From the NCBI RefSeq assembly GCF_036983985.1, contig NZ_JALAHQ010000001.1, positions 124,001 through 188,000 of the forward strand: a DNA stretch of 64,000 bases. The letters are read 5' to 3'. Position 1 is the first letter of the stretch, and the number at the start of each line of letters is the position of its first letter. The notes under the pieces were generated by a model. It searched no databases, had not been told where the DNA came from, and saw only the letters and a program-made list of their open reading frames with translations. The position numbers and the translations under genes are program-made. Below, one piece after another: positions 1-8,445 of the stretch. The stretch comes from Alishewanella metallidurans (GTDB lineage Bacteria; Pseudomonadota; Gammaproteobacteria; Enterobacterales; Alteromonadaceae).

Positions 1-1
1 G

Positions 2-466
2 CTACTGGCTGTTGTCACAAACAGCCAGTTTGGCTTGAATGTAATCGCTATGGCGAATAAACAATAAATCGGCAATTTTACGTAACATCGCTTCTTCATT
101 TGGGTCTAGAACCTTATCAGCGTAAGCCTGCTGCCATAGGTTATCTAACAAAGCTAAGCGCGAGTCATAACTTAATTGTTTTAATTGGCTAGTAAACTGA
201 TGCAGTGAAATTGCGTCTTTAGCTTGTTGCTTGGCTAAAGTAACTGCGGCGTTAGCATCGGTATCTGACAGAGCAAATTCTTGCTTAACATAATGCTGCG
301 CTAAGGCAAGTTCGGTTTCGTCGCTATTAAAGTCGGCGTAGGCAACCATCAACATTAATGAAACACAGGCTAATTGCGCATCAGTTAAACCATAAGTTAG
401 GTTGCCGCTACTGGTCGTTAGGTTGTCGTTAACTTTATCAAATAGCGTTTTAAACAGTTGAAACAT
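2..466 (-). CDS. TerB-like tellurite-resistance-family protein
   Basis: A 154-residue soluble, helical protein with no signal peptide. Residues about 30-145 have the TerB pattern: an acidic helix containing ADFNSDE, followed after about 70 residues by a second helix with DPNEEAMLRKIADLL. The TerB fold carries paired acidic helices thought to bind metal. Members occur both in tellurite-resistance operons and alone. No other ter gene (terC, terD, terZ) is visible, so a direct role in tellurite resistance is not supported, and a stand-alone stress or metal-related role is an inference. The stop codon lies at the very edge of the window, so what follows downstream is unseen. The gene is divergent from the MtfA-like gene. 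Confidence 0.6.
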   Translation of the reverse strand: MFQLFKTLFDKVNDNLTTSSGNLTYGLTDAQLACVSLMLMVAYADFNSDETELALAQHYVKQEFALSDTDANAAVTLAKQQAKDAISLHQFTSQLKQLSYDSRLALLDNLWQQAYADKVLDPNEEAMLRKIADLLFIRHSDYIQAKLAVCDNSQ

Positions 467-630
467 CGTTAGTCCTAATTTGTAATAAATGCGCGAATTA
501 GAGCCAAAAATTAGGCTAAAGTTCGAGTGTTAGGTCAATCTGCGCGCGCTTCATTATACACAACTTGAAAAGCCGTAAACTACCCCGCATTAAGCTTACA
601 GCATATTGCAGTATTAATTTGAGGTGTTCT

Positions 631-1452
631 GTGGCTGTATTTATTACCCTGTTGTTAGGTGCAGCAATAGTCGCGTCAATATTATTGATACCAAGCTGGC
701 GCCATTATCAGCGTAGCCAGCTAATGGCAAAACCTTTTCCTGCGCCGTGGCGCGAGATATTAAAACGTCACTTCCCCTATTTTCGGGCATTACCGGCAGA
801 TTTACAGTTGCAGTTAAAAAAGCATATTCAGGTGTTTGTGGCAGAAAAACAGTTTATTGGTTGTGAAGGCTTAACAGTTACTGACGACATGAAAGTGGTT
901 ATTGCCGCACAGGCTTGCTTGCTATTGCTTAATCGCCCTGATTATTACTATCCCAAGTTACGGCAAATTTTAATTTATCCTGCGGCGTTTATCGTTAACG
1001 CTAAGCAAGCGGATCATGCCGGCGTAATGCATGATCAGCGTCGGGTATTATCGGGCGAATCCTGGGGCTTAGGTAAAGTAATTTTAAGTTGGGCTGCAAC
1101 ATTAGATGGCGCGGCTAACCCTACCGATGGTCGTAATGTGGTTATTCATGAGTTTGCGCATCAGTTAGATCAAGAAAAAGGTGTCGCCAATGGCGCACCG
1201 CTATTGCAGCGTAGCGGCGATTATCAGCAATGGTCAGGTGTCATGGCAACAGAGTTTAGCCAGTTACAGCAACAAGCCCAAACAGGGCAGCAAAGCTTAT
1301 TTGATCACTATGGTGCAACTAACCCCGCGGAGTTTTTTGCGGTAATAAGCGAAGTGTTTTTTGAACAACCGCAGCAACTATCTGCGCTTCACCCACAGCT
1401 ATATCAGCTATTAAGCCAATTTTATCGGCTTAATCCATTAAGTTGGTGTTAA
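631..1452 (+). CDS. mtfA: MtfA-like zinc peptidase (M90 family), membrane-anchored
   Basis: Homologue of MtfA, the zinc aminopeptidase that in E. coli binds and titrates the glucose repressor Mlc. The zinc motif HEFAH is present in the context NVVIHEFAHQLD, and the downstream DPAE-like element NPAEFFAVISEVFFE supplies the third ligand region. The frame is open from a TTG at 565, but a GAGGTG Shine-Dalgarno sequence at 621-626 points to GTG at 631, giving 273 residues. With this start the protein opens with one hydrophobic segment (about residues 2-22), so the catalytic domain is membrane-tethered, unlike the soluble E. coli enzyme. No ptsG or mlc gene is nearby. The family is secure; a link to Mlc here is inferred only from homology. 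Confidence 0.8.
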   Translation: MAVFITLLLGAAIVASILLIPSWRHYQRSQLMAKPFPAPWREILKRHFPYFRALPADLQLQLKKHIQVFVAEKQFIGCEGLTVTDDMKVVIAAQACLLLLNRPDYYYPKLRQILIYPAAFIVNAKQADHAGVMHDQRRVLSGESWGLGKVILSWAATLDGAANPTDGRNVVIHEFAHQLDQEKGVANGAPLLQRSGDYQQWSGVMATEFSQLQQQAQTGQQSLFDHYGATNPAEFFAVISEVFFEQPQQLSALHPQLYQLLSQFYRLNPLSWC

Positions 1453-1637
1453 AAGCTATCACGAAAAAACACGTATTTAATGATCTGAGCACCCACCAAA
1501 ATAACCATTAACGGAATAATATAACGGCTTAGCTTGGCATTTTTTTCTTCGTCGCGGCTGCCGTATTTCTCTGTCAAAGTAACCACAATAAATAACGCGG
1601 CAAAGAGTAATGCTAAAATAATAATTAAGGTGGTCAT
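1449..1637 (-). CDS. small two-helix membrane protein of unknown function
   Basis: A 62-residue protein I do not recognise. It has two hydrophobic helices (about residues 2-20 and 40-57) joined by a short charged loop (EKYGSRDEEKNAK). The longest frame begins at a TTG at 1649, but a GGAG five bases before the ATG at 1637 favours the latter. Its stop overlaps the end of the convergent mtfA-like gene by 4 bp. A compact coding layout, a ribosome-binding site and typical membrane composition argue that it is real. No function can be assigned. Confidence 0.55.
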   Translation of the reverse strand: MTTLIIILALLFAALFIVVTLTEKYGSRDEEKNAKLSRYIIPLMVILVGAQIIKYVFFRDSF

Positions 1638-1774
1638 GATTTGCTCCAAAGTAAACTATGGCAAAGCTTAACTGGTTTAAACTCGAGTTTCAAAAAAACA
1701 TATAGGCCATCTGTGCGGCGATCTAGGCGGCATGTTATGCTGTGCGTAATACATTAATGTTAAGGAAATGAGTG

Positions 1775-2746
1775 ATGTTACTGGCAGTGGTGGCGTTAAT
1801 TGCAGGGCTAGTTTTGTTAGTGTGGAGTGCTGATCGGTTTGTTGGTGGCGCTGCTGCAACCGCGCGTTATGCCGGTATGCCGCCATTATTAATTGGTATG
1901 TTAATTGTTGGCTTTGGCACCTCGGCACCCGAAATGGTGGTATCGGCTATGGCCTCCGCTGACGGGAACCCAGCCTTAGCGCTAGGTAACGCGTATGGTT
2001 CTAACATTACTAATATTGCGCTTATTTTGGGCTTAGTTGCACTGCTGAGTCCTATTGCGGTGAACTCACAGGTATTGCGCAAAGAATTGCCGATACTGAT
2101 GCTGGTAACATTATTTGCCGGTTGGCAACTGTTCGACCATCAGCTTAGTCGTCTTGATGCTTGGTGTTTATTAGCGGTGTTTTTTGCGTTAGTTAGCTGG
2201 TCGATATGGCAGGGTATGCGAAACCCTCAAGATACCATGGCTATCGATATGCAAGGTGAGCTTGCGCAGAGCAGCAGTATGACGTTAAAACAAGCCATTA
2301 TGTGGTTAGTTGTTGGCTTGGTACTGTTAATTGCTGCGTCACGCTTGTTGGTTTACGGCGCCGTATTTATTGCGCAAAGCCTAGGCGTTAGTGATTTAAT
2401 TATTGGTTTAACCGTGGTCGCAGTAGGTACGTCGTTACCTGAATTAGCGTCGTCACTTATTGCGATTAAAAAGGGCGAGCACGATATTGCGCTGGGCAAT
2501 ATTATTGGCTCTAACTTATTTAATACCCTAGCCGTGGTGGGCATAGCTGCAGCAATTAATCCGATGGCAGTAGATGCCGTAGTATTAACCCGTGACTGGA
2601 CTTTAATGGCCGTGCTAACCGCAGCCGTATTTGTGATGGGTTACGGTTATAAGAAGCAGGGCCGAATAAACCGGCTTGAGGGCGCAATTTTATTAACGAT
2701 ATTTGTTGGTTACACCGGTTATTTAATCAGCACAATTATTGTCTAG
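1775..2746 (+). CDS. calcium/sodium antiporter (CaCA family, YrbG-like)
   Basis: Inner-membrane cation/Ca2+ antiporter of the CaCA superfamily, about 323 residues and ten hydrophobic segments. The two inverted alpha-repeats are plain: GFGTSAPEMV at about residues 46-56 and AVGTSLPELA at about 215-225, each with the conserved acidic residue that binds the transported cation. A GTG at 1772 also opens the frame, but AAGGAA at 1762-1767 is better placed for the ATG at 1775. It is probably monocistronic: the next gene is convergent, with a 13-bp-arm hairpin between them. The exact ion (Ca2+, Na+ or K+ exchange) cannot be read from sequence. Confidence 0.88.
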   Translation: MLLAVVALIAGLVLLVWSADRFVGGAAATARYAGMPPLLIGMLIVGFGTSAPEMVVSAMASADGNPALALGNAYGSNITNIALILGLVALLSPIAVNSQVLRKELPILMLVTLFAGWQLFDHQLSRLDAWCLLAVFFALVSWSIWQGMRNPQDTMAIDMQGELAQSSSMTLKQAIMWLVVGLVLLIAASRLLVYGAVFIAQSLGVSDLIIGLTVVAVGTSLPELASSLIAIKKGEHDIALGNIIGSNLFNTLAVVGIAAAINPMAVDAVVLTRDWTLMAVLTAAVFVMGYGYKKQGRINRLEGAILLTIFVGYTGYLISTIIV

Positions 2747-2772
2747 CACTGTCAAAATGGCGGTGTAACCAC

Positions 2773-2803
2773 CTAAATAGCGCTATTATTTAGCGCTATT
2801 TAG
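2773..2803. terminator. hairpin between convergent genes (probable bidirectional terminator)
   Basis: Perfect inverted repeat with 13-bp arms, CTAAATAGCGCTA at 2773-2785 and its complement at 2791-2803, and a 5-base loop. It lies between the antiporter (+) and the DUF2891 gene (-), whose stop codon falls in the loop. There is no long T tract, so strength as an intrinsic terminator is uncertain. Confidence 0.45.
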
Positions 2804-3871
2804 GGCATGAATGGCAAAACTGCCTAGCCAATGGCCACCTTCGTAGCTGTCGCCAATTAGGTTTGGATAAGAGTACGCGACATGTTTATCGGCTAGTTTC
2901 CGTAAATGCGCATATTGTGGGTATTGTTTTGCTAAGGCGTATAAATTCCAAGCACGGCTAAAATTCAACCCATCTAGATGTACTAACTTGCCATCGGTTC
3001 TGTCACTTACTTCACCTACTGCCAGTTGATAATCTTTGTCAGCCAGCTGCGGCATAAAATTATTTAGCCAAGTTAAAAACTGCGCTGCTGGCAGTACGCG
3101 CTGCATTAAGCCCATTTCCTCTAAACAAGGTGAGATAAAATCGTAGCCACTTGGCTCCCAACTTATTGGGCAGTTTTTATCCTGCATAAAGTAGTGTTTA
3201 GCGCGCTCGGCGATAAGTTGTTGTAGTTGGATGTGTTTATTAATAACAGCATAGTCGTAAGCGAAACTTAAACCAAAAGCGGTATTTGGGTGCTCACCTA
3301 CGCGAACTGGGTATAAAAGCCGCGGCAAAAAAGCTTGGTAGCGAGTGACAATAAGATCGGCCAGCGGTTGTAAGTTTTCCGCTAATTCAACGGCCAGAGG
3401 GTCTTGCCATGTCCGCAGTTCCGCCGATAGCTTTAATAACCACGCCCAACCATAAGTGCGCTCGAACGAGGCATTAATATCTTTACCGAAAAACTCAACT
3501 TCTTGCGCTACTTTTTCAACAGTTAAATTGCGTTTTAGCACGGCTTTTACTTGTTCTGCTTCTGCTAATTCTGGAAATTGCCGCAGTAAGCTAACCATAG
3601 ACCAGTAACCATGAGCTGCGCTGTGCCAGTCAAAACAGCCATAAAATATCGGGTGTAGCACTGACGGTTCTTTTAAGTCGGCCGCACTAGATAATACCTG
3701 CCCTGTTTTATACGGGTAGGGCGTTTCTACACAGTGTAGTGGCAGTGCTATAAGTTTATTAGCTTCGGCTAAGGTTAGGTGGTGGCTAGTATTAGGTTCG
3801 ACAGCGCTGGCTTGGCTACACCAGTTAACGCCAACAAATATGACACTGCAAATTATGGTGCGAATTTTCAT
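2786..3871 (-). CDS. DUF2891-family secreted protein
   Basis: A 361-residue protein with an N-terminal signal peptide (cleavage probably after SQASA, about residue 23). It carries the DUF2891 hallmark HPIFYGCFDWHSAAHG near residue 90, and later the paired-helix pattern of an alpha/alpha-toroid. A second conserved block, GEHPNTAFGLSFAYDYA, lies mid-protein, and EGGHWLGSFA is at the C terminus. The biochemical role of the family is not established; the toroid-like helix repeats suggest a glycan- or peptide-processing fold, which is inference. The gene stands alone, convergent with the antiporter and divergent from the S46 peptidase gene. Confidence 0.75.
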   Translation of the reverse strand: MKIRTIICSVIFVGVNWCSQASAVEPNTSHHLTLAEANKLIALPLHCVETPYPYKTGQVLSSAADLKEPSVLHPIFYGCFDWHSAAHGYWSMVSLLRQFPELAEAEQVKAVLKRNLTVEKVAQEVEFFGKDINASFERTYGWAWLLKLSAELRTWQDPLAVELAENLQPLADLIVTRYQAFLPRLLYPVRVGEHPNTAFGLSFAYDYAVINKHIQLQQLIAERAKHYFMQDKNCPISWEPSGYDFISPCLEEMGLMQRVLPAAQFLTWLNNFMPQLADKDYQLAVGEVSDRTDGKLVHLDGLNFSRAWNLYALAKQYPQYAHLRKLADKHVAYSYPNLIGDSYEGGHWLGSFAIHALNSAK

Positions 3872-4038
3872 AACATTACCTTATTGGGCTAAAAGTCGAT
3901 TAAGTTTATACCTAACGTCTTAGCAAATAATTATTTAAGCCTAAATTTTCCCTGCTGAGCCGATCTGGGTTGCACCCTAACCTTTAACGTGGATAATTTA
4001 GCCAGCATTACAAATACAACTAAAATCTTGAGAGCATT

Positions 4039-6270
4039 ATGAAAGCAATTTATTTATTAAGCGCTGTCGCCTTAGGCGCAAGCTTATGCGTTTCTGCCGA
4101 TGAAGGTCAGTGGCAGCCACATCAATTAGCTGAGTTACAAGCAGAGTTAACCGCTAAGGGCATTGCCATTCCGGGTAAGCAGCTGGCAGATTTAAGCCAA
4201 TATCCAATGAGCGCTATTGTTAGTATGGGCTATTGCTCGGCTTCTTTTGTCTCACCTAACGGCTTAGTGGTAACTAACCATCACTGCGCTTACAACGCTA
4301 TTCAAAATAACTCGAGTAAAGAAAACAACCTAATTGAAAAAGGCTTTTTAGCCAAAACAATGGCTGAAGAGTTATCAGCTGGCCCGCAAGAGCGGTTATA
4401 TATTACTGAAGCGGTAACCGATGTTACCGCACAGGTTTCGGGCAGCTTGGCGGCCGGTTTATCGGGTGAGGCGCGTTATAACGCTATTGAAGCAAACCGC
4501 AAAGCATTGATAAAAAGCTGTGAAGCCGATCCTAACTATCGCTGCTCGGTAGTAAGCTTTCATCATGGTTTAGAATATTTTCAAATTAAACAGTTAATGT
4601 TACAAGATGTGCGCTTAGTGTATGCACCGTCTGATGCGGTCGGTGGCTTTGGTGGTGATATCGATAACTTTGAATATCCGCGCCATAGCGGTGATTACAC
4701 CTTTATTCGCGCCTATGTTGGTAAAGACGGTAAACCAGCGCCTTATTCGGTTGATAACGTACCCTATCAAAGTAAGCATTTCTTAAAAGTAAGTGCCAGT
4801 GGCGTGCGCCAAGGCGATGGTATTTTATTAGCGGGTTACCCGGGTAGCACCAGTCGCTATCGCTTAGCCGACGAAATAGCCTTTGCTGCAAACTGGCAAT
4901 ACCCAGCGCAGGTGAAAACCTATCAGCAAATTATTGATACCATTGACCGTTTAAGTGCGTCAGATGCCGATATTCAAGTGAAATATGCGTCCACGGTTAA
5001 AAGCTTAAACAACCGCATGAAGAAACTGCGTGGTTTACTTGATGGTTTTAAAGTTACCGATATTCATGCCATTAAACAGCAGCAAGAGCAGGCGTTAACG
5101 GGGTGGATTAATGCCGATAAAGCCCGTAGTCAATATCAGCAAAGCATTACTGCGTTACAGCAGGTTATTGATGCTGACCAAGCTTTTACTCAACAAACCT
5201 ATTATTTTGAAACCGCTAAGCGCAGCGATCTACTGCAAACTGCCATACTGTTATATCGTCTGGCCCAAGAAAGCCAAAAACCTGATGCCGAACGTGAAAT
5301 GGGCTTTCAGCAGCGCGATTTAAGCATGATTGAAGGGCGTTTAGCGCGGATGGAAAAAAGCTTTCACCCGACGATGGATTTAGCCATTTGGTCAGAGCAA
5401 TTAGCTGAGTATTTAGCGCAGCCTGATAGCGTGCGTGTAACCGAGCTAGATACGGTATTAGGCCTAAATGCAGGTATGAGCCAAGCAGAAGTCAGTGCCA
5501 AGTTAATAACTTTATATAGCCAAAGTAAATTAGGTAGTATCGCAGGCCGCACCAGCTGGCTAGGTAAAGCGCCAGCTGACTTTGTGCAAAGCGATGACCC
5601 TTTTATTCGTATTGCAGTGGCTATTTATGACAAAAATAAAGCTTTGCAACAGCAAGAAAAAGAATTAAATGGTCAGCTATCGGCAGTTCGTCCAGCGTAT
5701 ATGCAAGCGCTTATTGCTTACAATAAAACTCAAGGTAAGCCAGTCTATCCTGATGCTAACAGCACCTTGCGCATTTCTTATGGCTCGGTAGATGGTTACC
5801 CAGCACAAGATGGCGTATATAAAACGCCATTTACCTCGGTACAGGGGCTAATTGCTAAACGTAAAGCAGCAGCCCCGTTTATCGTGCCAGAAAACCTCGT
5901 TACAGCTTATCAGGCAGGTAACACCGAAGGGTATTTTTATGCTGATTTAGCTGCTAAGCAATCTCAGCCTTGGTTGTGCCGTATCTTTAGTTGCCCACAG
6001 CCAGAGATAAAAGCCTTTAACTCAGTGCCCGTTAACTTTTTAACCAGTGCTGATACTACCGGCGGTAACTCGGGTTCAGCGGTAATGAACGGCAAAGGTG
6101 AACTAGTAGGCTTAAACTTTGATTCGACGTATGAGTCGATCACTAAAGACTGGTATTTCAACCCAGAAATTACCCGCGCTATTCACGTCGATATTCGCTA
6201 TGTATTGTGGCTTATGCAATATGTTGATGGCGCACAAAATCTGCTAGATGAAATGCAAATAGTCAGATAA
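4039..6270 (+). CDS. S46 family dipeptidyl-peptidase (DPP7/DPP11), probably DPP11-type
   Basis: Periplasmic serine exopeptidase that releases dipeptides from the N terminus of oligopeptides, feeding amino-acid catabolism. It has 743 residues with a signal peptide (about 1-20). The trypsin-like catalytic parts are visible: NHHC with His82, a GGDIDN...RHSGD block holding the likely acid (Asp219), and GGNSGS with nucleophile Ser678. The residue 18 positions after the nucleophile, which separates Gly (DPP7, hydrophobic P1) from Arg/Ser (DPP11, Asp/Glu P1) in this family, is Ser696, so DPP11-like specificity is inferred. Length is slightly above the roughly 700-720 usual. A clear terminator follows, so it is monocistronic. 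Confidence 0.9.
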   Translation: MKAIYLLSAVALGASLCVSADEGQWQPHQLAELQAELTAKGIAIPGKQLADLSQYPMSAIVSMGYCSASFVSPNGLVVTNHHCAYNAIQNNSSKENNLIEKGFLAKTMAEELSAGPQERLYITEAVTDVTAQVSGSLAAGLSGEARYNAIEANRKALIKSCEADPNYRCSVVSFHHGLEYFQIKQLMLQDVRLVYAPSDAVGGFGGDIDNFEYPRHSGDYTFIRAYVGKDGKPAPYSVDNVPYQSKHFLKVSASGVRQGDGILLAGYPGSTSRYRLADEIAFAANWQYPAQVKTYQQIIDTIDRLSASDADIQVKYASTVKSLNNRMKKLRGLLDGFKVTDIHAIKQQQEQALTGWINADKARSQYQQSITALQQVIDADQAFTQQTYYFETAKRSDLLQTAILLYRLAQESQKPDAEREMGFQQRDLSMIEGRLARMEKSFHPTMDLAIWSEQLAEYLAQPDSVRVTELDTVLGLNAGMSQAEVSAKLITLYSQSKLGSIAGRTSWLGKAPADFVQSDDPFIRIAVAIYDKNKALQQQEKELNGQLSAVRPAYMQALIAYNKTQGKPVYPDANSTLRISYGSVDGYPAQDGVYKTPFTSVQGLIAKRKAAAPFIVPENLVTAYQAGNTEGYFYADLAAKQSQPWLCRIFSCPQPEIKAFNSVPVNFLTSADTTGGNSGSAVMNGKGELVGLNFDSTYESITKDWYFNPEITRAIHVDIRYVLWLMQYVDGAQNLLDEMQIVR

Positions 6271-6275
6271 ATTGA

Positions 6276-6301
6276 GGCGGGGTTATCCCGCCTTTTCTTT
6301 T
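6276..6301 (+). terminator. intrinsic terminator after S46 peptidase
   Basis: GGCGGG at 6276-6281, a 5-base loop, CCCGCC at 6287-6292, then a T-rich tail to 6301. It sits directly after the peptidase stop codon and before the LysE-type gene. Confidence 0.85.
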
Positions 6302-6312
6302 ATGAGAAACCT

Positions 6313-6936
6313 ATGGTTAATTTTGCGTTGCTTGGCGCTTTCATTCCTACTTTTTTGTTTGTTTCTGTCACTCCTGGCATGTGTATGACATTAGCCATGA
6401 CCTTAGGCATGAGCCAAGGCGTGCGGCGCACTTTTTGGATGATGTGGGGCGAAATGCTGGGTGTGGCATTGGTGGCAATTTTGGCCGTGTGTGGTGTTGC
6501 TGCCATGATGCTGCAATTTCCAGAAGTGTTTCAGGGTTTTAAAGTAGTGGGTGCGGCCTATCTTAGCTACATTGGCGTACAAATGTGGCGAGCAAAAGGC
6601 AAGCTTGCTTTGCCTAAGGCTGATCAGACGGCGCAATTAATGCCGCGGCGTACGTTATTTAATCAAGGTTTTATTACTGCTGTATCTAACCCAAAAGGGT
6701 GGGCTTTTCATATGGCATTGTTACCGCCGTTTATTGATAGCCAGCTTACCTTTTGGCCGCAATTATTGGTACTGGTGGCCATTATTCTACTGCTTGAGTT
6801 TTTATCCATGCTGGCTTACGCCAGTGGTGGTAAAGCGTTGGGCGCATTTTTCCAGCAACAAAACAAAGTACAGTGGTTAAACCGTATTGCTGCTAGTTTA
6901 ATGTTTGCCGTCGCGCTGTGGATGTTATTAGGCTAG
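6313..6936 (+). CDS. LysE/RhtB-family amino-acid exporter
   Basis: Inner-membrane exporter of 207 residues with about six hydrophobic helices. The N-terminal LysE signature is present: a proline-glycine turn VTPGMCMTLAM at about residues 19-29, and GVRRTFWMMWGEMLG after it, followed by an AAYLSYIGVQMWRA block typical of RhtB/LeuE-type members. These proteins export amino acids or homoserine-lactone-like metabolites by proton exchange. The substrate cannot be told from sequence. It sits between an S46 peptidase terminator and an efflux operon. Export of amino acids surplus to peptide degradation would be a plausible but unsupported link with the upstream peptidase. Confidence 0.88.
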   Translation: MVNFALLGAFIPTFLFVSVTPGMCMTLAMTLGMSQGVRRTFWMMWGEMLGVALVAILAVCGVAAMMLQFPEVFQGFKVVGAAYLSYIGVQMWRAKGKLALPKADQTAQLMPRRTLFNQGFITAVSNPKGWAFHMALLPPFIDSQLTFWPQLLVLVAIILLLEFLSMLAYASGGKALGAFFQQQNKVQWLNRIAASLMFAVALWMLLG

Positions 6937-7092
6937 TTTTGCTCTGCCTACCTTGTCTTATTTAAACCCTTAGCTTATTTGTTAGTGCTAATAGCGCTGT
7001 TATATCCTGCTATACTTTAATTTAGAATCTGCTAATATAATGCTTGTACATTGCCTTTTACTAATATTCAGCTAACTTAACCGAGGTTAATT

Positions 7093-7335
7093 ATGTCGCA
7101 ATCAACAGCAACAACTAATATTGAAACATTAGTATTTCGCTTTGCCGGTACTTTTATCCTGCTAAGCGTATTATTAGCGCACTTTCATTCGGCCAATTGG
7201 CTATGGTTTACCGCTTTTGTTGGAGCAAATTTATTACAGGCGTCGTTTACTGGTTTTTGTCCGTTAGTCATTATGTTGCGTAAGTTAGGTGTTAAATCAG
7301 GTTGTGCATTCCCGCTTAAAACGGTAGAAAAATAA
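7093..7335 (+). CDS. DUF2892 (YgaP-like) small membrane protein
   Basis: An 80-residue protein matching the DUF2892 membrane module: NIETLVFRFAGTF, a hydrophobic helix, then WLWFTAFVGANLLQASFTGFCP with the conserved TGFCP turn and a final basic segment. In YgaP this module anchors a rhodanese domain to the inner membrane; here it is free-standing with no rhodanese. It is the first gene of an apparent operon with the adaptor and RND permease (13-bp then 8-bp gaps). Two cysteines (in TGFCP and SGCAF) are retained. Its job beside an efflux pump is unknown. Confidence 0.75.
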   Translation: MSQSTATTNIETLVFRFAGTFILLSVLLAHFHSANWLWFTAFVGANLLQASFTGFCPLVIMLRKLGVKSGCAFPLKTVEK

Positions 7336-7348
7336 GACAAGGCTAATC

Positions 7349-8437
7349 ATGAATAAACTGATTATTGCAGCAATTATCACCCTGCCACTAGTGCTTAGTG
7401 GTTGCGGTGAGGCGCCGGCACCACGACAAAAGACAGCAGCTGCGGGTATTGAGAATTTGCAGCGAGTTAATGCCGAGCAAGCACAGATTAACGATGAAAT
7501 TGAATTAGACGGTATTATTGAAGCGATTAATCGTGCTGTGGTATCGGCCCAAACCAGTGGTCGGGTGTTGGCTTTGCCGTATGATGTTGGTGACGTTGTA
7601 CCTGAAGGCGAAGTTATTGCTCGCATTACCGATAACGAACAGCAGGCTGCTTTAAGTAATGCCAAAGCCCAACTTGCTGAAGCGCAAGCGCGCTTTATGG
7701 AAGCTGATCAGCAGCTAAACCGTATTAAAGATGTATTTGAGCGCGGAGTGGTATCAAAAGCCGAGTTTGATCAGGCTAAAGCCGCGCAAAAAACTGCGGC
7801 GGCCAGAGTTGAGTCGGGTAAGGCAGCGATTAACAATGCCGAGCAAGGCTTGGTTTATACGCAAATTCGCGCACCTTATAGCGGCATTTTAGTGCAGCGT
7901 TTAGTTGATGTTGGCGCTACGGTGGCACCGGGCACACCATTGCTTGAAGGGGTGTCGCTGAAAGATTTAAGGGTTGAAGTAGATATTCCCGAGCACTACA
8001 TAGTCGCGCTACGTCAGCATAATAAAGCGCGTATTATTCTGAATAACGGCGCCTCTATTACTGCGAAAAGCTTGCGGATCCCGCCATCAGCAAATGCCGC
8101 AACTCACAGTTTTCGCACCTTGCTTGAACTACCTGAAGCTGAGCATGAACAACCATTATTTCCGGGCACTCTAGTCAAGGTGGCATTTGCCATTGGCAAC
8201 AGCGAGCAAATTCTATTACCGAATAGCGCTATCGCAAAGCGGGCTGAAATTAGTGCAGTGTACGTGTTTAACGGTGCGCAACAGCTTGAGTTTCGCTATG
8301 TACGAACAGGTAAAATCTTAGCAGACGACAAGGTTGTTATTTTGTCGGGCTTACAGCATGGCGAGCAAGTTGCTTTAGACACCGTTGCCGCGGCCAGCGT
8401 ATATAAAACGCAACGTTTTGCTGCGCAAGATAAATAG
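7349..8437 (+). CDS. RND efflux periplasmic adaptor (membrane-fusion lipoprotein)
   Basis: A 362-residue HlyD/AcrA-type adaptor linking an RND pump to an outer-membrane channel. The lipobox LSGC puts the acylated Cys at residue 19. After it come the beta-barrel/lipoyl half (VVSAQTSGRVLALPYDVGDVV), an alpha-helical hairpin rich in Ala/Gln (about residues 95-160), the second lipoyl half (IRAPYSGILVQR), and the beta-barrel and membrane-proximal domains. It lies 8 bp upstream of the permease in the same operon. No outer-membrane factor follows; TolC, encoded at 46789-48084, is an obvious possible partner (inference). Confidence 0.9.
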   Translation: MNKLIIAAIITLPLVLSGCGEAPAPRQKTAAAGIENLQRVNAEQAQINDEIELDGIIEAINRAVVSAQTSGRVLALPYDVGDVVPEGEVIARITDNEQQAALSNAKAQLAEAQARFMEADQQLNRIKDVFERGVVSKAEFDQAKAAQKTAAARVESGKAAINNAEQGLVYTQIRAPYSGILVQRLVDVGATVAPGTPLLEGVSLKDLRVEVDIPEHYIVALRQHNKARIILNNGASITAKSLRIPPSANAATHSFRTLLELPEAEHEQPLFPGTLVKVAFAIGNSEQILLPNSAIAKRAEISAVYVFNGAQQLEFRYVRTGKILADDKVVILSGLQHGEQVALDTVAAASVYKTQRFAAQDK

Positions 8438-8445
8438 GGGAAATT

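Noticed and set aside
1677..1928. An 83-codon minus-strand frame across the start of the antiporter gene
   Set aside because: It overlaps a well-supported antiporter gene, has a His/Pro/Gln-rich composition unlike a real protein, and no ribosome-binding site.
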